A stretch of 64,000 nucleotides of DNA. It comes from Cristatella mucedo (taxonomy: Eukaryota; Bryozoa; Phylactolaemata; Cristatellidae). The position numbers were made by a program, and so were the translations under genes. The notes under the pieces are model-generated. The model was given only the letters and a program-made list of their open reading frames with translations, was not told where the DNA came from and searched no databases. Of this stretch, positions 33,657 through 46,147 are shown one piece after another. The stretch lies in NCBI GenBank assembly GCA_009760855.2, contig WPIO01000001.1, forward strand, positions 19,929,501 to 19,993,500. The letters run 5' to 3'. Every line of letters begins with the position of its first letter. The stretch's first letter is position 1.

Positions 33657-34587
33657 TTGTAATGTATCTCCGTCAGTAACTCCACAAAGTCATAAAGACC
33701 ATGTGGGTGTTACGCAGGAGAGTTTTGTATAGCGCACTCACAGCCTAAGAGGCTTTCGGTACGCATTCGGTAGCCAACAGACTTCGTCTCACGCAGCAAA
33801 GAGAAAGTGGGAAGCATAGCAGAGTTAGGAGAGCAGTTGAGGCAGTGAGTAGCATAGAAGTAGCAGTTCAGGACCGCTGAAAAAGATGTGCCACAGTCGG
33901 CAGTTGGAGAGTAGATGTCGTTGCGTAAGAATTGTGGAAGCGAGTTCCACAGTCTAGAACCTGCAGAGCTAAAGCTTCTGTCGCCAACTGTCTTTAAGCG
34001 GAGGAATGGGACAGCTAATTTATTGTCCACACAGGACCTGAGGGCGCGAACAGGCTGAAACTGATGCAGCAGTTCAGCTAGGTATGAAGGAGCCAAGCCG
34101 TGGCGGGCCTTGTGGGTCAGCGTAAGAACTTTGCTCTGTATCCTTTGATCAACCGGCAACCATCCGAGCTCTTTCAGCAAAGGTGACACGTGCTCAGACC
34201 ACTGGGACTTGAAGACCAGCCTTGCAGCCATATTCATGGTCCGCTGTAGTGGCATAATAGCTTTCTTTGGTAGCCCAGCCAAAAGGGAATTACAATAATC
34301 AAGCCGAGACAGAACTAAAGAGCTAGTTGAATTTTTTACAAGCCACTGTGGGAGACGGCTTCTAATCTTGGATAGGGATTGGATGTGATGGCTAGCTGTA
34401 GAAGCAGTCTTCTGAATGAAGCTTTTGAAATTGAGGCAGCTGTCGAACACGACACCTAGATTACGAGCACGGGGTGAAGGTCGCACAATAGCGTCACCTA
34501 TTAGAACAGCAAAGCCTTTTAATCCAGCCACACGCTTAGGGTGTCCTATGAGAAGCAGTTCGGTTTTATCGTCATTTAATTTCATGG
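33657..34587 (-). mobile_element. LINE-A copy, 5' truncated, least decayed
   Basis: A single 291-codon frame on the minus strand (34585-33710) runs from FLKLNDDKTELLLIG-type sequence (here starting at MKLNDDKTELLLIG) through ARNLGVVFDSC, AARLVFKSQWSEHVSPLLKE and RLWNSLPQFLRNDIYS to the natural stop at 33710. No internal stop or frameshift is present, so this is a relatively young 3' fragment. It was inserted into the coding relic that ends at 33656. Confidence 0.92.
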
Positions 34588-37044
34588 CTTTCTAGGCAAT
34601 CATAATACTTAAAAACATGAGCATCTGGTTTAGGCGCTAATAAAAGCCAGGCCAAAGGGGTTAAAGAATGTCCCTTGATGTGGAAATAGTTGATGCTCCT
34701 CTTGAAAACTTTAAGGAAAACGTCAGAGCTTACTCAAGGTAGTTCAGCAGATCCAGCAAGGTACACCCAGCTAGCTGTATTGCATGTCAGCCAACTTGGG
34801 CTAGTGAACCCTACTTGGATTAACTATAGAGAATGACTAGCCACCCTTAACCTACAGCTGCTGATCAATCATACTGATTTCAGCACATCTACCTTACTGA
34901 CCAACTGTCAGTGTTGCTCTTGGTTGACATTAGTTAACATACATACACTAAGGTAAAAGACGTCTATGAATATTCATATGAATGCGTGTATACCGAAATG
35001 CTCACTTAAATAGTTATAATGCTATAACATGCATTCAGCACTTTCCAGCTAAAATAATCTGTCAGATTGGTATTATGCGTTCTCATTATCATGTAGCTAT
35101 GTTTAATTGTGCAGCAAAACCCTGTTGTGTGACTTATCGAAGGGCTCAGACATAGCTAGTGTCATGGGGGCGCGGGAGGTATGAGGTTTAGCACTAAATC
35201 GCACTTCACACTCAATGTTAGAACATGTAACGGCCAGGGGACAGAATTTCACTGTATTTCTTCACCGTTTGCTGTGTATATATTGGCTATTTTTATTGCT
35301 TCCGTATTTTTACTGTGTTTAGCAGTGCTTTTGAAGAATACTTACCTTGCATTGAAGAATGCTATCAGCTGCTTTTACATGATCGGTTTTGCAAGCCATT
35401 AGTTTTCTATCCGTTTACGAACGGAGGATATATCATGTTACAATATTTTATTACCCGTTAATTTGCCTTCAGTTTTCTATCGCTTTTCCGTCAGTCGTCG
35501 CCAAAGCTCCGCCCACAGGGTAGTCATGTTTTTTCTGAGCTTGGAATAGTAGAAAATGTCAACCTGGAATTCACCTCAGTGTCATTACCTGTTAACCGCT
35601 GCGGTTTGGGCTCCTGTTGAAGGACTCTGAAAGAGTAAGCAGGAAAGGAATGTAGGACAATGCGATATTGGGCTAGTTCTTAGAGGTTGGGCGAATGCAA
35701 TTTTTAGGTTGAGATAAGTGCGACTGTTCTTGTTCTAAAATCCAAATGCGTCTCTCTGTAAGAATAGATGAAACAGTGGTGCAGCACCCCGATCAGGAGA
35801 CACAGGCAAGCATTCTGCATGAGCTAGTTATTGGCAATGCAGCCGTCTTTAGAAACTTCCGGCAAATGGATTTACGAGACTTCACTTCTTCCTGAGCCCT
35901 TGTAGTTAAAGATACAACAGTAAGATCGAGTAGCATGAGGGTAAGAGCACACATGCAAGAGAACGACTTGCTCTGAAATTTTGATACTTAGCAGTAAGCT
36001 CGTTAAATACGGGTAGTTTAGTGCTTTCTTTGGTACTTACATGCTTATAAATTATTGAGATGGCCATCATTATAAGCAGCCTTGCAATGCAGTGCTCATG
36101 CATATTCTCCTACGCGCCTCTTCCAGCGAATTGCTAACATTCCTTGAATTATCTAGAAAACGGTGCATGTTAAATTTTTCAAATGGAAGTTTGTCAAGCC
36201 TTCAAATTCAGTTTGTAATTTCAAAGGCAGCTCTCACTCGTTGTGTCCATCGTCTTTGAAGAAATATGTCACAAAGCTTAAAGGTTTGCACAATCACATT
36301 TAAACAGACTCGCAGCTGCCAAACCCACTCAAGTGTTCTAAGAACTGCAACATTTACATGTAGACACCGAGTGCGGAAGGTGAGAGGGAGGACATCACAA
36401 GCGAGGCTTCCTTGAGCAGCGCGACTGTATGAATGTGATTGGAGCTATTCATGGTGAACACATTGCAGTAACGCACACATGCCACCGCCCAGCCCTAATT
36501 CAAGTGAAGATCTCTGCCCCTCTGTTACAAACTGCCGAGGAAGCTATCCCCATGGAGAGACTAGTGGCCAAATAAATCATGCTTAAAGTAAAAGCAGCTA
36601 CAAGGAGCATTCTCCATTTTGCTGTCTACCTAGCCAAGATAGAAATAGCCATCGCCACTCTGTGGCCTCGGTGATAGACATAATTGCAACGCGTTTCAAA
36701 GGTCAACTGCAACGGAATGACGAAGCTTTTGGAGGCCTTGCTCGAAATATATTGTGATTGCAAGATGAGAGATTGCAAACCGGTGGAAGTTTTATAATTC
36801 AATCACGGCATTTCATCTCATCCGCCTAGTGCCTTTTCGTGAGCGGCATCGGCATCTCTCATTTGGGCTCAAGCGATAAAAAAAACCCGTCAGTATACGT
36901 GCCGACTCAACGTCCGTTTCGCGCCGAGTTTCTCGGGATGCTATGGCAAACTTAGCAGGCTTTACGGTGGCCTGCTGCGAGGTTTTTCTCAGCATTTCTT
37001 GTTGCAATAGGCACGTTGTAACACCAAATACGCAATTTTTAGTC
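34588..37044. other. No gene recognised; anonymous 2.5 kb
   Basis: Open frames at 35181-35402 (+, 73 codons, one hydrophobic segment PFAVYILAIFIASVFLLCL) and 36813-37007 (-) have no known domain. No repeat family of this window is present. Confidence 0.35.
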
Positions 37045-37225
37045 AGTAATAATTATCATAAAAATAAATTTGATATAGCACTCTCTGAGAACTCAATCTG
37101 TTTCTAGGCACTTTAAATTTGCTGCAAAGGAAGCGTGATCGAATGGTTAGTGGTAGCATGCTCAATAAACGAGAAGAATAACATGGTTGGTGGTGACATA
37201 CACAGGGTCAGCACGCAAATGTTGT
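37045..37225 (-). mobile_element. LINE-B 3' fragment
   Basis: Minus-strand tail: TTTGCAGCAAATTTAAAGTG, CCTAGAAACAGATTGAGTTC, GAGAGTGCTATATC and ATT-type repeats, plus part of the 3' untranslated region (37150-37225). Confidence 0.75.
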
Positions 37226-37734
37226 CTTTCACTTTCTCTGGCATTTAAACGAGTTCTTCGGTTGATGAAATCTTACCAGGTACAGCTCTTTCTTGCTCTA
37301 GCTTGAAATGCAGCCAGATATTTCGTAGCATCTCAGTTGCATCATCGCTCGCCACTGTCCTCGGCTCGCGTAAAAGAAAACGTTTAGCACGAAGCTATTA
37401 ATCTTACCAGTTCATAATGCTTGTCAGCTGGTGTCGAAGGAATTGGAAAAACTGTGCTTCAGCGTTAGTATTGCTACCACCTACGTGTGAATATGAACGA
37501 TAGACGTTGGCCTAATAGCAGCGTTTTATCAATGGCTGACCTTACAGGCTCGGATATGAAGTGATCGCTACGAAATGGCATTTTCTCGGAGTAGAGCTGC
37601 TTCAACATATACATCTACGTCGTGAAAGCTCCACTATGTATTGAATCAGACGTTAGGGCAAGTTCCTTTCTATAAAATTCAAAATATGCAACCCTATTCT
37701 GCAGCCTGACACAAGATGTCACTGCAAAAGAATT
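37226..37734. other. No gene recognised
   Basis: About 500 bases without a readable frame or known repeat. Confidence 0.4.
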
Positions 37735-38560
37735 GTTGAAGTGAATTCTACAGTCTAGGGTCAACAAAGGAAATGATTTTGTCCCCCGCAGTCTTCAAGA
37801 AAAGCAAAAGCTAATAAATCCACCGAGAAGGAACTCAGAATATGAGGAGGCGGAATCAGGTCAAGCAGTTCAGCGAGCGGCAAAGGAGATTATCCATGGC
37901 ATGTCTCATGGATCGGAGTAAACATAGTGCTCTGCCTTAATTGGTCAACCTGGATCCGTCGCCGCTGCATCAGCAGATGAGACATGCGGTTACACTTATC
38001 GGATTGATTGATCAATTTTACATCCGTGTCTACAACCAGCTGTAGAGGCTTTACAAATATTTTTTTTAGCTCAACCGAAACTGTCATACGCTAGTCCAGC
38101 ATAGATACAACAAGATAATAGGAGCAATGTTTAGCTATCCACCGTGGTAGACAGTCCCGTATCGTTGACAGATATTGGATGCGATGTTTAGTAGTAGAAG
38201 AAGTCTTCAGAATTACGCTTTCAAGCTTTTCAAAAGTTATTAAGAGAAAACTAAAGAACATGATAAGATAATGAAGGTCGCAACACAGTCTCACCAACTA
38301 AAAAAGCTAAGTCCAGCCTCAAGTTGAGGAGTTTGGCTCAGTCTTCATTTTGGTTTGAAATATTGGCCGACATCCAGGATCAAATACCGGCAAGGTGGGC
38401 GTTCGATCCTACACATTAAAACGGATATCTCCAGCGTAGACGTATCATCCCATCCCATGAGCGTGAATTACATTTTCAAAGGTGTGGGTAAAAATAGAGC
38501 ACTGCAAAAAGAACCAAACATGGTCCCGCATGATACTTCACTGGAAACTGATCCCCCCCC
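37735..38560 (-). mobile_element. LINE-A-related copy, very decayed
   Basis: Minus-strand pieces match LINE-A in order: near 38510-38440 the sequence before the YADD box, near 38395-38360 an SWMSANI-like stretch, at 38230-38091 ESVILKTSSTTKHRIQYL followed by a CLPRWIAK match, and near 37860-37740 the C-terminal region. Every block is frameshifted. Its divergence suggests an older subfamily. Confidence 0.6.
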
Positions 38561-39513
38561 CGAATAAGACATGACTAACACCCTTATGAACTAATCATGA
38601 CGTTACCGTCATTTTTTCTGTTTAGAATTTCTCTAGTTAAATGGAATAGGAATGTTTCAGTAGATTGTGGTGACTGGAATCCCGAAAAAACATTTTATGT
38701 TAATTTATTTTTTAGCGTTGTGTTCCAAAAGCTGCTTAATTATAATTGAATGTTGGAGAATGTTTGACAAAAATGAATAATGAAGACTGGACGATAGTGA
38801 GATAGAAAATCAGATCAAATCCAGACTCTTGTAGATTTGCATACATTAATAGATTCACCAAGGTTTGACTGGTCTAAGCCATAAGACAACAGCGCACCAT
38901 CCACATGCTGCTTATATGATTAATATACTTAACAGCCCCGACTCCAATGCCTTCCTAGGCTGCTAATTAGAACCCAACTCTTATAAACGGTTGCCAAGGA
39001 CACTGAAAAGCAGCCTCTGCTTATTTAATAGTACGGGTGAGTTGATAAATAACTGAGGCAGAGATATTGCTATTAGAATCGTAAGGGAGGATGTCACTAG
39101 TCACGCCAGTATGAGTTGTTCTTGAGCTGTGTTTCTAAAAAGTCCAGACATGTTTTCAGATAAGCCATTCCTTTTATCGGTATAATAAATTGTTATTGAA
39201 CTGTCTTATTATATGTTGTTGAATTGGCTCAAGTACTTCAGACAAGCAATCCCGCACACTGATGAGCGAAAGTACAGTGTTTTCGCAAGAATGTAAAGTG
39301 CAAATTACCTTGACCTAATAGACATAAGAACCGTCCAATTTTCATTGAATATTCAAAGACTTTGAACTGATTACTCGGAAAGTTGGCCAAGGGTAAGTTA
39401 TATGGTGGAAGTATCAGTTTTGGATTTTGACCATTTTGAACTATGAGCGAATATATTCAGCTTTTCCCTTTGGGTTTATAACAAGTTGCTGAAATACCAT
39501 GTCAGCAAAATCA
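38561..39513. other. No gene recognised
   Basis: AT-rich; nothing recognised. Confidence 0.4.
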
Positions 39514-40108
39514 TGGCAGTTGCCACATTACTCCACTTCTCGCCGACCTGCACTGGCTACCAGTCAAGCAACGGATTGACTTCAAGGTTTTGTCGCTCAC
39601 TTTTAGGTCCCTTCATTCTATGGCTCCAGCCTATCTCTCAGATATACTCCCCCATCAGGCCAAGCATCGTACCACCCGCTTTTCGGAATCCAACAGACTA
39701 CAAATACCTCGTACAAACCTTAAATCCTTTGGAGACCGTGCATTTAGTTCGTATGCTCCCAAAGCCAGGAACTCCCTCCCGACCTGCGTCAGAACATCTC
39801 ATGACCTGACCACATTTAAAAGGAACTTAAAACACACCTATTTAGGACAGCATTTAGTGGGTCCCTGTGATTCGTCCTTCACGTGCTTATGCGTGCTGAC
39901 ACTGTGCGTGCTGCCACTAACCACATTTGCATGCTGGCCCTGTGCATGTCACCACTAACCAATATTATTCATCTTGTTTGTTTTTCAAGCATGATTTTAC
40001 TTACCATTTAATTGCATTTCCCTTTGCAGCAAATGTAAAGCGCCTAGAAAGAGATTAAGTTCTCCGAGGGCGCTTTATCAAGTCCATTATTATTGTTATT
40101 ATTATGGC
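39514..40108 (+). mobile_element. LINE-B copy, 5' truncated, young
   Basis: LLADLHWLPVKQRIDFKVL and FRSLHSMAPAYLSDILPHQ, then KSFGDRAFSSYAPKARNSLP and FKRNLKHTYL, with the full 3' untranslated region and tail GCGCCTAGAAAGAGATTAAG, GAGGGCGCTTTATCAAG. One frameshift (readable in two frames around 39590). Nearly identical to the copy at 57797-58392, including the truncation point. Confidence 0.9.
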
Positions 40109-40342
40109 AGCTCTACATATTATCAGGTAAGTGAAAACTGCAGAAACTGGATATTTTGGTTTTTGATAACCGCTGATATTTTCATTTTGGGCTTGGAGCA
40201 AGAGGGCTAAACTAACTAAAAAGTGGTTTTTTCATTGTACAGCCTCATTGAAATAGCAGAAGATGAGATATAGCTGTTATCACTCCCGATTAAGAATTGG
40301 CAAAAAAGAATTGTGTGCTGAATGACTCCTACCCAAGACCTG

Positions 40343-40500
40343 AGCCGTGCTGGCTCACTCGGTAAGGCGGTTGCTTTTTAAGACCTCGTTCTCGAGGTCG
40401 TGGGTTCGAATCCTGCGTGGGCGGTCCTTTATTGCCATTTCAAGCGGTGGTGATAGAAGTAATGGCTCTTCTGTTGCTATACAAAAGAGGTTTTTAACGG
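40343..40500 (+). mobile_element. SINE2 copy with intact B box
   Basis: GAGCCGTGCTGGCTCACTCG then GTAAGGCGGTTGC (A-box region), B box GGTTCGAATCC, GTGGGCGGTCC, a TTTCAAGCGGTGGTGATAG body and an end with TGGCTCTTCTGTTGC. It resembles a tRNA gene at first sight, but the clover-leaf does not close and other SINE2 copies share the whole length. Confidence 0.82.
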
Positions 40501-41799
40501 CTTTTTTGGGTTATGAATAGCTACAACCGTAAACTTGCACCAAGACCAAGAGTTTATCAGCTGCTGCACTCTGTGGCTATCAAAGATTTTGCTCTGCCCA
40601 AATGACGTGGCGTTTGTATATTAAGGTGTAGGTGCTCTTGACTGCTACTGTGTTGTGCTACCCGCTGCTAACCTGCACGTATCGAGAGGCATAATCACCG
40701 AGTCGTAAGCCTCACTTGGAGGCACTCGATCGTCACTATTGTTCATATGTCTCCGATGACTGTAGCTAACCGTTAGGCGAAACGTGTCTGTCGCAAAGGA
40801 CTTAATGAAAGAGCTGCTACACTTCGTTTGCAATAAAATACCTAATGACATTGGTTGTGTGACACATGCATTCAGATAACAAGAGCTAAACTGTAAAGGA
40901 TGCCGATGATCGTCTGAGACTCTAAATTAAAAAAAATGCATTGCTTTTTCTGCTTTGTTTTGTACAACCCATTATGCAAGGCCTGTGCAAAACTTTCGGA
41001 ATCAAAATTGTGCGCAACCACAATTCGGATCAAAGTGTCTGTGTAAGAATGTGTCTGAAAAAATATTTTATTTCGTCATGCATTGCAATGGGAGTGCAAC
41101 CTGTATGAACTGTGCAGCTGCTAAGGGGCGTCGCATTCTAAAGCTTTTTGCATTTAGAGTTTCTACGGAGTTCTACGCAACCGGTGCTAAAATGCTAAAG
41201 TGCAAGGCGACTGAATTTCTTATGGTTCGCTCGAGACCCCTCAAAGGGTTTCTGTGAGCTATTCTCGACTGCTGGCTTCTCTGCGGAGCAAGTGAGATTT
41301 TGAGCCGCGTGTTCGTTGCAAACTTGTCTATAGGCAGCTGGCATGCGTCCTCGCTTCGGATCTGGCTCTGACGGATGTGACGCATCGCCGCTCGTGTGCT
41401 AAATCCATAGAGTAGCTTCTCAGATTCTTTAATGCATAGCTCTTCGCAGGGCGCTGCGAAATACCTCTGCGGGCCTGGCGAGCTTAATCTGATGACCGCA
41501 AACGGAACATTTTGAAATGTAGGAAGAATATTTGTGCACTGTGGAGAGGCCTCGGACGTATATGGAAAACTTTCGGAGAGAGGGGACACAGTTTATTTAT
41601 CCTTTGGTCACCGATGCGTTTCGGCAGAGCTTTTTGGTGGAATATGCTTACTGGTATATGTTAAGGCTCACATGCATCTCTTCAAAAACAAGAGACGCAT
41701 GAGAAAAGATATGGTAGTAGAATATCTCTTTTATCACAATTATTTCACAAGAAAGTATGGGAAAGAAAAAGAGAATTTAAGTATGAGCAAGAATAAAGA
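40501..41799. other. Anonymous region with several open frames
   Basis: The longest frame is 41173-41589 on the minus strand (138 codons), in a stretch of higher GC than the flanks; overlapping plus-strand frames at 40955-41257 and 41534-41842 are also long. None has a domain I recognise and no splice or promoter signals decide between them. Confidence 0.3.
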
Positions 41800-41922
41800 A
41801 AGTGGGAGAGAAAGAGACAGACAGAGAGACATAGAGACCTAGAGAACGAGTGACAGAAAGATAGAGAGGCAGAGAAACAGAGAGGCAGAGAAACAGAGAG
41901 ACAGAGATAGGGACAGAGACAC

Positions 41923-42016
<94 letters not shown>

Positions 42017-42030
42017 AGAGAGATTGTGTT
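41800..42030. repeat. GA-rich array with (GA)n core
   Basis: Starts as irregular GAGACAGAGA units and becomes pure (AG)n from about 41935 to 42010. The Leu-Ser and Arg-Glu frames that cross it are artefacts. Confidence 0.92.
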
Positions 42031-42664
<634 letters not shown>

Positions 42665-42844
42665 CGTAACGACGCCTGCTGAGAGAAATAGCAAATTGAA
42701 TAGAAAAAGATGACAATCACTAAATCGGGCTCTGCACCTTGTACTGTATGCTGGCTCAGAGAGCCGCTCCACTAACGCACCACTTAATGTGCAGCATTAT
42801 GGATGCAGAATTATGGATGCTGCCGGAGCGATGCGCTCATGCAC

Positions 42845-42985
42845 GACGCCTTGGTTCGGCCCCACGGTTAAGGTGCTCGCCTTTAACGACTAAGTTCGTA
42901 GACTCGAGCCCTGCGGCACATTTAAAGCTCTAGGATAGAGATACATTTATATTAGAGAGCAATTAAAAATAAACTATGTTTTTAA
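42845..42985 (+). mobile_element. SINE1 copy, decayed
   Basis: GCCTTGGTTCGGCCCCACGG, TTAAGGTGCTCGCC, GACTCGAGCCCTG (B-box region), then GCTCTAGGATAGAGATAC in place of the usual tail. Confidence 0.6.
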
Positions 42986-43682
42986 ATTGTTTTATATGTC
43001 TTAGAACCGCCTCTGCTGCAGTAAGTATAGCACTGGTGCTGCTGGAGGGACACGGTAAATGAGTTTGCAGTTTCAATGATAACGCGTTATAACGAATGTC
43101 TAAGAAGTCGGAGCCAACCGCTTCAGCATTGACCCCCAACGGACGCACCGGAAAGCTACCGGAATCGTATAAGACTACAACAGAATTACTTCTTTAGGAA
43201 TGCCCCAGGGGGACTGTCTGCTTTTTTCAATGCATGCCTTTTTGTCGCAGTTGCCTTAATTTAGCAGTGGAGATAAAAAGATAATAATACTAGAAATATT
43301 TTGGAATTTGTAATATTTTGGGCAAGTTCTAGCTCACTTAATGTGGTCATCGAATGGAAGTCGTAGCTGTAAGTGCGTAGCAGAGGGCTTTGCAGTTTAC
43401 GAAAAATAAATCGCTCATTTGGCTTCGTTGAGGCCCGGAGCAGAGCCAACAAGACCGACACAACTTCTGAATAAGACTTTGAGGTAACTTCCGGTGGTTA
43501 ATACCAATATATCCCGTTTAACTGCGCATGAACCTGATTGAAAAAGCTTAGCGTTCTAGCTCTTAAGTAGACGGTGAGGTCAACACACACTAGAGCCCTC
43601 AATACCAAAGAGACAGACTTGGGACCTTGAGATGCCCCAAGAGACGTCGCGCACATCACGTGTTCGCCTTAATATGTGTTTA
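42986..43682. other. No gene recognised
   Basis: Anonymous, with short frames on the minus strand only. Confidence 0.4.
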
Positions 43683-43863
43683 TGAATCTCCGTCTGTAAC
43701 TCCGCAAAGGCATAAAGAATATGTGAGTGTTACGCAGGAGAGTTTTTTATAGCGCACTCAAAGCCTAAGAGGCTTTCGGTGCGCATTCGGTAGCCAGCAG
43801 ACTTCATTCCAGGCAACGAAGAGAAAGTGGGAAGCATAGCAGAGTCAGGAGAGCAGTTGAGGT
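43683..43863 (-). mobile_element. LINE-A 3' fragment, short
   Basis: Minus-strand match from CTCAACTGCTCTCCTGACTC at 43862 to the terminus with GGAGTTACAGACGGAGATTC at 43687. The junction with flanking GC-rich DNA at 43863 is sharp. Confidence 0.8.
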
Positions 43864-45753
43864 CTTAACCATCACGGATGCGCGGCGCTCACTTGTGGAG
43901 ACTGCGAGTCGGTAGATCTTTTTCGAAATGGACTTTGAATATGTGCGTCGTAGTCTCGCCGCCGCGAAGATGGGCTTTCCATCCAGACGGGAGAATCGGC
44001 ACTCTCTTTTTTTCGGGAGAGTCTGGCGTCCCACGAGGTCAACCCAGCCTGAAAAGCTTCGCAATGAGCCTATAATCTAGCGCCCTCAATCCGAGTTCGC
44101 AGGCGGCTGCAATTTCCGTCTCCGGCTCACTGCCAGCGATGTGAAGAAGCGCAGCTCTATTTGGACATTGCGTTCTTCCGCCAAAGAAGTACCTCGAACC
44201 GGATCGCCGAAAGCAGTGAACAAGATTTTTTAAGAAAGCTTGAAACTTTTCGCGAATTTTCCTCGCCTTTATAAAGCGTGTTCTGCGCCATCTAAAGGAG
44301 ACAGCGGTGCATCAAGGTGCGTCGCGAAGCCAAGCGCTTTAGAGATATTAATACGCCGTCATTCTTTGGCGCCTCCGTGAAAGTTTCCCCAAAGTTTCCC
44401 CAAGGAATGCTATGCAATCCCGCAAACTTATTCTGAACGCGTGTGACAAAAGGCATGCAGCCTCGGAAGCAGCTTTAGCCACGTGTAAATTAACTGGCTT
44501 CTAGCGACTAGAGAGTACTGCACCACAAGTTAGTTTTCATTGGCGCAGTAAAGCGACTTGAGTTAGCAATGCAGGTGGTGCCATGCACAACTCGATTGAT
44601 TAGTACGGTATTTATAATATGTAGGCCACAGCAAAAAAACGAAGTGACGTAAAAAATATATTTGACAGAACCTTGAGGTCAATGCAGCATCACTGATGGA
44701 GAGTCCATAGAGATGCGGCGTTCACGTTAGAAAGACCTCGTTGCAGAACATATCGCCGACTGAAAGTCTTACACATACAGGAAGACTTGCTATTAGTGAG
44801 CTAAAAACTTATGGACGGGATATCACAAATACTATAGATTAAACAGCTTGGCTGTGAAATCCCTATCTACAAAAGTTCAAATTTATGCAGTGTTATACGC
44901 TCAAAAGTAAGCAGGTTTGACCTTATTTCGATAACCGGTAAAAGGTCGTTTTTATAACAGACAGCCATATTTCTCACAGAGTGCACTGTAGTTTTGAAAA
45001 CTGAACGCACTTTGAAGGTGACTATTTTAACTTCTGTGCTGTACTAGATTTACCCCTTATTATTAAGTGGGTTTTTCCAAATAACTTGAGGAGCTGGCCA
45101 ACACTCAAGTGAGTGTGCGAGCAGCGCATGCTGCACATAAGTTAAGTTAGAAAGTTTGAGGTGACGGAAGGCACGAAGCAATATACTAGCCGATACGACA
45201 CTGTAAATCATCTGCTCAAGCCCTATAGCCTAGACTTGGTTTTTATATTTAAACGGCAAGAAGAAGAGATTCCGCTGTTTAGCCACATGCATGTGACTAA
45301 CATCAAAGATTTATACTCCAACCTCAAGGTGCTTCATGAGTCTCTCACTTGAAAAGTGCTGACACATTTCCTGAAAACTTGGAACTCGTGGAATTCTATG
45401 AAAGATGAAATAGCTGTTATCGTCTTGTTCTGCATGGCAATCAAGTGCATTGTATCCAATGAATTGGAGCAGCTTTGGCGACTCGCCTCGAGGTGCTAGT
45501 TCTGCCAGTTTTTGGTCAGGCAGCTGGGTACTCTTGCACCATTAGTGCATGTCTAACCCTGAGAGCTGCTTTAGAATGCAAGAGGTCTGCATTTGGGTCC
45601 AATTATACAACTCAGTAAATTGTTATGGTTAGTAAGTTTAGTTTTAATAGACGAAGAGAGATCGAACTTACAGTAAGCACACAATATTGTCTACTTGAAC
45701 TCGTGAGGTGCTTCTGTAATAACCAGCTGTGCTGATGACCAGCTATCCAAATA
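43864..45753. other. No gene recognised; first 0.5 kb CpG-rich
   Basis: 43864-44360 is CpG-rich and holds a minus-strand frame (44064-43804) that spans the LINE-A junction and so is not a gene. The rest is AT-rich. A plus-strand frame at 45161-45352 (63 codons) is protein-like but unrecognised. Confidence 0.35.
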
Positions 45754-46080
45754 CATTGGTACCTTGGCTTACGAACTTAATTCGTTCCATGACGAAGCTC
45801 CCAACTCAAATTGCTCGTAAGTAAAATCTATATTATCCCCCTTTAAATGAACTAAAATGACATTAATCCGTTCCTAAATAAAAAACAACACCGCGGTTTG
45901 TTGTGGCATGTTTTAAATTAAAAAAATGTACTTCTAAATAGCGAATAATGTTTAGCAACACGATACAAAGAGCTTACTGCAATAAACTGGTTTTATTTTC
46001 ACTTTCACCTGCAGTGTTTTACGATACAAACCCGTCCAATGAGGTCTGCTTCATCTTCACCTTCAGAATGTTGCCACAGT
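45754..46080 (+). mobile_element. Tc1/mariner (Tigger/pogo-like) end fragment
   Basis: TTGGTACCTTGGCTTACGAA, CTTAATTCGTTCC, AACTCAAATTGCTCGTAAG and a later ATTAATCCGTTCC are arranged as in the ends of Tigger/pogo-like non-autonomous elements that I remember (GGTACCTCGG...ACTTAATCCGTTCC). The matching right-hand end was not found, so the fragment is truncated and its right limit is uncertain. Confidence 0.5.
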
Positions 46081-46086
46081 AATTGA

Positions 46087-46147
46087 CTACTGGGCCCGAA
46101 GTGGCCCGACATTCTGTGCCAGCGCCAGGCTACTTTCGGGCCAGTAG
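46087..46147. repeat. GC-rich imperfect palindrome
   Basis: CTACTGGGCCCGAAGT at the left pairs with ACTTTCGGGCCAGTAG at the right with one-base differences, enclosing about 29 bases that repeat GGCCCG. It lies just right of the Tigger-like fragment. Confidence 0.7.

Noticed and set aside
40343-40430. Genuine tRNA gene suggested by GGTTCGAATCC
   Set aside because: The acceptor stem does not close and the same head recurs in several SINE2 copies with a common body.
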